This document shows positions 61,530 to 64,000 of a stretch of 64,000 nt of DNA, piece by piece; the first letter of the stretch is position 1; every line of letters begins with the position of its first letter. The notes beneath the pieces were generated by a model, which saw only the letters and a list, made by a program, of their open reading frames with translations, did not search any database and was not told the origin of the DNA. The stretch covers positions 62,202 to 126,201 of the forward strand of contig NZ_KB903369.1 of NCBI RefSeq assembly GCF_000379665.1, written 5' to 3'. The position numbers and the translations under genes are program-made. This stretch comes from Butyricimonas synergistica DSM 23225. Lineage in GTDB: Bacteria > Bacteroidota > Bacteroidia > Bacteroidales > Marinifilaceae.

Positions 61530-61547
61530 ACCGCTTGCGGTTTACGG
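61524..61547 (+). other. Perfect hairpin across the stop codon of permease 1
   Basis: CCGTAAACCGC (61524-61534) pairs with GCGGTTTACGG (61537-61547), 11 bp with a 2-base loop. It includes the stop codon TAA (61527-61529). No T-run follows. It may set the relative expression of the two permeases. Confidence 0.6.
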
Positions 61548-61613
61548 GTTGCAGGTTTCAAGTTGAATTTGTCTGCGGCAAGTTGCAGGTTGGAATTTAA
61601 AATCTAAAATGAG

Positions 61614-62804
61614 ATGATGTTTTTTTGGACTGACATATATTACGTTTTCAAGCGGGAGTTTTATTCGGTATTCCGGGATCATGCCGTGTTGACTTTCTTT
61701 TTGGCGTTGACGTTGGCTTATCCGGTCGTGTACACGTTTATTTACAGCAACGAGGTGGCACATGAGGTGCCGGTTGCCGTGGTCGATCACTCCCAATCGT
61801 CGGCGAGCCGGGAGTTTGTACGGAACTGGGATGCGACGGCGAGCGTGGATGTGGTAGCCCGTTGTGCGGATATGGAGGAGGCGAAGATGCTGATGTACAA
61901 GAAGGATATTTACGGGATTCTGGAGATTCCGGAGAATTTTAGCCGAAATATTGCTCTGGGGGAGCAGGCGCACGTGTCGTTGTTCTGTGATATGGGTGCA
62001 TTGCTGAATTACAAGGCTTTGCTGATGACGGGAACGGACGTAGCGTTGCAGATGAGTAAAGATATACAGATTCGGGGTATGGAGTATGCCACGAAGATCA
62101 CGGAGGAAATTAAGGCGTCGCCCGTGAAGATTCAAGACGTGAAAATGTTTAACCCGCAGGGTGGTTTTACTTCTTTTCTTATCCCGGCGGTATTGATTCT
62201 GGTGATTCAGCAGTCGTTGTTGTTGGGCGTGGGGACGATAGCCGGAACCGAACGGGACAGGCGGCGCAAGGGAAGCCGGTTACCCGTGGGGTGTCATTTC
62301 TGTCGCCCGGTACGGGTGGTGTTGGGTAAGGCGTTCGCTTATCTGCCTATTTATTTTGTGATGGGGTATTGGGTATTCTTTATCGTGCCCCGGTTGTTCG
62401 GGATGACGCAGATCGGGGAGCGGGGGGAGTTGATGCTGTTTTTGTTCCCGTTTTTGCTGGCGTGTGCGTTCTTCGCGATAGCGATGTCGTTCTTGAGCCG
62501 GGAACGGGAGATGCCGTTCTTGATATTCGTGTTCACGTCGGTGCCGTTGATGTTTATATCGGGAATATCATGGCCGAAGTCGGCTATTCCCGAGTATTGG
62601 GTGTGGTTCAGTAAGTTGTTTCCCTCGTCGTACGGGATTGATGGTTTCGTGAAGATGAATAACACGGGAGCCACGTTGTCGGAGGTGTTGCCGGAGTTTT
62701 GGGGATTGTGGATTTTAGCGCTGGTATATTTCATTGTGGCATGTTTGTTGTATAAAATAGAGTATAGAAAGCTGAAAAATAAAAAAGATTTAGTAATTTC
62801 GTAA
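61614..62804 (+). CDS. ABC-2 type permease 2
   Basis: A 396-residue ABC-2 permease, a paralogue of the preceding gene. It has the same plan: first helix (AVLTFFLALTLAYPVVYTF), a periplasmic loop with PVAVVDHSQSSASREFVRNW and DIYGILEIPENFSRN, and a C-terminal helix bundle (FTSFLIPAVLILVIQQSLLL; YFVMGYWVFFIVPRLFG; FVFTSVPLMFISGISW). The two permeases should form the membrane heterodimer. Spacing to the first is 84 bases, with the hairpin in between. Confidence 0.9.
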   Translation: MMFFWTDIYYVFKREFYSVFRDHAVLTFFLALTLAYPVVYTFIYSNEVAHEVPVAVVDHSQSSASREFVRNWDATASVDVVARCADMEEAKMLMYKKDIYGILEIPENFSRNIALGEQAHVSLFCDMGALLNYKALLMTGTDVALQMSKDIQIRGMEYATKITEEIKASPVKIQDVKMFNPQGGFTSFLIPAVLILVIQQSLLLGVGTIAGTERDRRRKGSRLPVGCHFCRPVRVVLGKAFAYLPIYFVMGYWVFFIVPRLFGMTQIGERGELMLFLFPFLLACAFFAIAMSFLSREREMPFLIFVFTSVPLMFISGISWPKSAIPEYWVWFSKLFPSSYGIDGFVKMNNTGATLSEVLPEFWGLWILALVYFIVACLLYKIEYRKLKNKKDLVIS

Positions 62805-62846
62805 CAGGGACTAAAGAAGACTGAATCTGAACATTTAAATGAAAAG

Positions 62847-63914
62847 ATGATGAAAGGTGTAGTGCTTCCTTTACTAGGAATAGTTTTGTTATTGTGTGCT
62901 TGCGGGAGTAATAAATCCGGACAAGAGCGTACGAGGGCGACGGTGAAAGCTGATACGGTAAAAGATTATCAGGGAGAGTTGTCTATTATTTACCCCGGCA
63001 AGGTGAAGGCGGCTTCGGAGGTGAAGTTGGCTTTCCGGGTGGCGGGACCGATCAAGGAGGTGCTGCCGGAAGTGGGGGCTTTCGTGAAGAAAGGTCAGTT
63101 GTTGGCTCGGATAGACCCGAGGGATTACGAGATACAGTTGTCGGCGACAGAGGCGGAGTACAAGCAGGTGAAAGAGGAAGCCGGACGGGTGATCGAGTTG
63201 TATCGGCGGGGAAGCGTTCCGGTGAATGACTACGATAAGGCGGTGTCGGGAATTAATCAGATTACGGCGAAGTATAACGCGCATAAAAACGCATTGGAGG
63301 ATACGCGGTTGACGGCTCCTTTTGACGGGTACGTGCAGAATAAATATTACGATGCGCATGAAACGGTGGCAGCGGGTTATCCGGTGGTATCGATGATTAA
63401 CAGTCATTATTTTGACGTGGAGATTGATATTCCGTCGAGTGATTTCGTGCGGCAGGATCAGTTTAAGGAGTTTTCCTGTACGATAGACGTGTTTCCGGGG
63501 AAAGTGTTCCCGCTGGAATTGATAGAGATTACACGGAAGGCGAATCTGAATCAGTTGTACCGGATGCGGTTGCGTTTAAGACCGGTGGAGGGATTGGATA
63601 TAGCGGCGGGAATGAGCGTGAACGTGACGATAGATTATAATCCTAACATGGATGCATTGGTGGTTATGCCACTGTCGGCTATTTTCGAGGATAACGGGCA
63701 GGCTTCCGTGTGGGTGTACAATCCGGAGAAACGGGTAGTGGGAAAACGTCCCGTGCATCTGAATAAATTGTTGAGGACGGGAGAGGTGATTGTTTCCGAG
63801 GGACTGGCTCCCGGGGAGATTGTGGTGTCGGCGGGTGTGCATAGCTTGAAGGAGGGGATGGAAGTCGAGTTGTTGAAGCCGGTATCGAAGACGAACGTGG
63901 GAGGGTTGTTATGA
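62847..63914 (+). CDS. RND efflux periplasmic adaptor lipoprotein
   Basis: A 355-residue membrane-fusion protein of the AcrA/MexA type (leader MMKGVVLPLLGIVLLL, lipobox CAC). It contains the barrel-sandwich motif (ASEVKLAFRVAGPIKEVLPE; GQLLARIDPRDYEIQL), a short helical hairpin, the second half (DTRLTAPFDGYVQNKYYDA) and the beta-barrel and membrane-proximal domains (GLDIAAGMSVNVTIDYN; MPLSAIFEDNGQASVWVYN). Its stop codon overlaps the start of an RND pump gene, so it pairs with that pump and not with the ABC permeases. It follows permease 2 by 42 bases. Confidence 0.92.
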   Translation: MMKGVVLPLLGIVLLLCACGSNKSGQERTRATVKADTVKDYQGELSIIYPGKVKAASEVKLAFRVAGPIKEVLPEVGAFVKKGQLLARIDPRDYEIQLSATEAEYKQVKEEAGRVIELYRRGSVPVNDYDKAVSGINQITAKYNAHKNALEDTRLTAPFDGYVQNKYYDAHETVAAGYPVVSMINSHYFDVEIDIPSSDFVRQDQFKEFSCTIDVFPGKVFPLELIEITRKANLNQLYRMRLRLRPVEGLDIAAGMSVNVTIDYNPNMDALVVMPLSAIFEDNGQASVWVYNPEKRVVGKRPVHLNKLLRTGEVIVSEGLAPGEIVVSAGVHSLKEGMEVELLKPVSKTNVGGLL

Positions 63915-64000
63915 ATCTCGCGGAATATGCTTTGAATAATAAGGCACTGGTGAAGTTTTTCATCGCAGTGCTGGTGATCGGGGGTGTTTTTGCTTTCATT
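63911..64000 (+). CDS. RND efflux pump, AcrB family (3' end outside window)
   Basis: Only the first 30 codons are visible: MNLAEYALNNKALVKFFIAV and a first membrane helix (VLVIGGVFAFI). The start ATG overlaps the stop of the adaptor gene (ATGA). The pattern, an amphipathic start followed by the first helix, and the position after an RND adaptor, fit an AcrB-type proton-driven pump. No further motif can be checked here. Confidence 0.8.
   Translation, partial: MNLAEYALNNKALVKFFIAVLVIGGVFAFI

Overview
The window is a chromosomal segment from a gut-type member of the Bacteroidota, most likely order Bacteroidales and perhaps the Odoribacter/Butyricimonas side; that placement is an impression and rests on no search. 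The signs are SusC/SusD-type outer-membrane pairs with lipoproteins, ECF sigma/FecR-type anti-sigma pairs, housekeeping promoters of the Bacteroidetes type (a TTTG-like -33 and TAnnTTTG -7), A-rich ribosome-binding regions, and secreted zinc proteases carrying DUF5117/DUF5118-type regions. There is no rRNA, tRNA, CRISPR array, transposase or phage gene.

Layout. 1-7.3 kb: the end of a secreted thioredoxin-fold gene, a REP-like inverted repeat, a secreted alpha/beta hydrolase, and an exported TldD/PmbA-like pair. 7.4-8.6 kb: a stand-alone AAA ATPase. 8.8-19.3 kb: system 1 (sigma, FecR, SusC-like receptor, SusD-like lipoprotein, degenerate peptidase-like lipoprotein, zinc metalloprotease). 19.4-21.0 kb: Hsp20 on the minus strand and a TonB-domain protein with a helical tail. 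21.1-35.6 kb: system 2 (the same core, a DUF4843-like and a PKD-like lipoprotein, then one intact and one catalytically dead metalloprotease in tandem). 35.8-37.0 kb: the CbpA/CbpM co-chaperone pair. 37.0-43.9 kb: an AT-richer accessory stretch with a small frameshifted secreted protein, a very large ABC-2 permease/M1-like/golvesin-like fusion, a Sel1-repeat membrane protein and a dicarboxylate-type symporter. 44.2-56.3 kb: system 3 (sigma, FecR, SusC, SusD, fasciclin-like lipoprotein, small lipoprotein, thioredoxin-like protein, metalloprotease). 56.5-64.0 kb: two coupled TetR regulators and an efflux locus (TolC, HlyD-type adaptor, two ABC-2 permeases, RND adaptor, start of an RND pump).

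How the genes work together. Systems 1-3 look like three paralogous trans-envelope signalling and uptake units. Each receptor has an N-terminal STN signalling domain that should act through FecR on its own ECF sigma factor. In all three operons a matching candidate ECF promoter (ACCC, 16-17 bases, GTCT/GTGT) lies between the sigma gene and fecR, 25-29 bases before the fecR start. The sigma genes have housekeeping-type promoters instead. This suggests that each sigma factor drives fecR-susC-susD-protease, and it fixes the fecR starts in systems 2 and 3. A hairpin without a T-run separates fecR from susC in all three. Because each unit ends in a secreted metalloprotease rather than glycoside hydrolases, peptides or proteins are a more likely substrate than glycans; this is inference.

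Other points of interest are a pseudoprotease beside its intact paralogue, a perfect sigma-54-type -24/-12 element before hsp20 with a near match before cbpA, 11-bp periodic arrays in two intergenic regions, a dispersed hairpin repeat family, and a gene interrupted at an 8-T run.
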